Of a stretch of DNA of 64,000 nt, positions 63,826 to 64,000 are shown one piece after another. The DNA lies in the NCBI GenBank assembly GCA_027922465.2, contig BQMF02000009.1:62001-126000 (forward strand), read 5' to 3'. The notes beneath the pieces are model-generated. The model did no database searches and was not told the DNA's origin. It worked only from the letters and a program-made list of their open reading frames with translations. Position numbers and translations under genes: made by a program. The stretch's first letter is position 1; every line of letters starts with the position of its first letter. The DNA comes from Turritopsis dohrnii. Its lineage: Eukaryota; Cnidaria; Hydrozoa; Anthoathecata; Oceaniidae.

Positions 63826-64000
63826 ATCCAGGGACAATTTGATAGCGTTTGAACGCTATGGGCGCCCAAAATAATGCGCCCAAAAACTTTACTTTAGAAA
63901 TACTTCTTTTTTAAACTGAAACAGTATTAGAAGATCACAAAATCACCAGAACGTGCAAGATCATCGCCTCGCTCGGAGTGCTATCAACTTGCTTTCGTAT
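63826..64000. other. Window end, no gene seen
   Basis: A dyad GCGTTTGAACGC with GGGCGCCC close by (63845-63870) is the only structure noted. Confidence 0.4.

Overview
The window is eukaryotic (metazoan), AT-rich, and consists almost entirely of transposable elements and other repeats. I saw no bacterial-style operons, no rRNA and no CRISPR array. The mix of families resembles what is known from cnidarian genomes (a hydrozoan-like host): CR1/L2-type LINEs with a 2A peptide, pogo/Tigger, Harbinger-like and ISL2EU-like DNA transposons, a tRNA-derived SINE, and transposon proteins with PIN-like or unclassified DDE domains. That host assignment is an inference from family content, not a species identification.

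Layout: 319-3400 is a decayed LINE whose first ORF opens with a 2A-like peptide. 3486-3867 is a MITE with long inverted repeats. 5520-6709 is a pogo-like element with TA target duplications, dense subterminal repeats and a transposase remnant. 8559-17653 is a tandem array of a 1709-bp unit: four regular units plus a diverged first copy, one internally deleted 398-bp unit and a degenerate end copy. 17896-18512 is a Tigger/pogo derivative with a CENP-B-type HTH remnant. 20190-20606 is a tRNA-derived SINE split by a 167-bp MITE. 20961-23335 holds one copy of a dispersed 1.5-kb repeat (called S here) and a flanking repeat split by a MITE.

23829-31040 is a 7.2-kb foldback structure whose right arm is split by a second element (27585-31004). 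That inner element has 440-bp terminal inverted repeats and a PIN-like nuclease gene in several frames. 33142-47879 is bounded by Harbinger-like inverted repeats with a TTA duplication. It holds five S copies, an intron-containing RPA1-like gene (36709-37899, minus) and a 4046-bp DNA transposon (38094-42139) with an unclassified DDE-type transposase and repeated GTCCCGTCCGTCAC motifs. That transposon lies inside an array of small hairpins with a constant TGGAAA-type loop and changing, still-paired stems.

49782-50299 is a short element with the same CCTTAT end and TA duplication as the pogo-like element. 53581-61225 is a pile-up of LINE pieces: a plus-strand ORF1 split by a TTAA-flanked MITE, a head-to-head minus-strand ORF2, an ORF1 tail followed by a PARP-type zinc finger and an endonuclease, and a reverse transcriptase/RLE segment split by an 889-bp ISL2EU-like element carrying THAP and (tentatively) YqaJ-protein pieces. 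The last 3 kb holds a small LINE fragment and two clusters of the palindrome AAGACGTCTT.

Nearly all coding regions are frameshifted, interrupted or truncated. No intact host gene is certain; the RPA1-like gene is the nearest candidate. The most interesting points are the hairpin array and the transposon inside it, the PARP-type zinc finger in a LINE context, the 7.2-kb foldback, and several insertions whose removal restores the host reading frame or palindrome.
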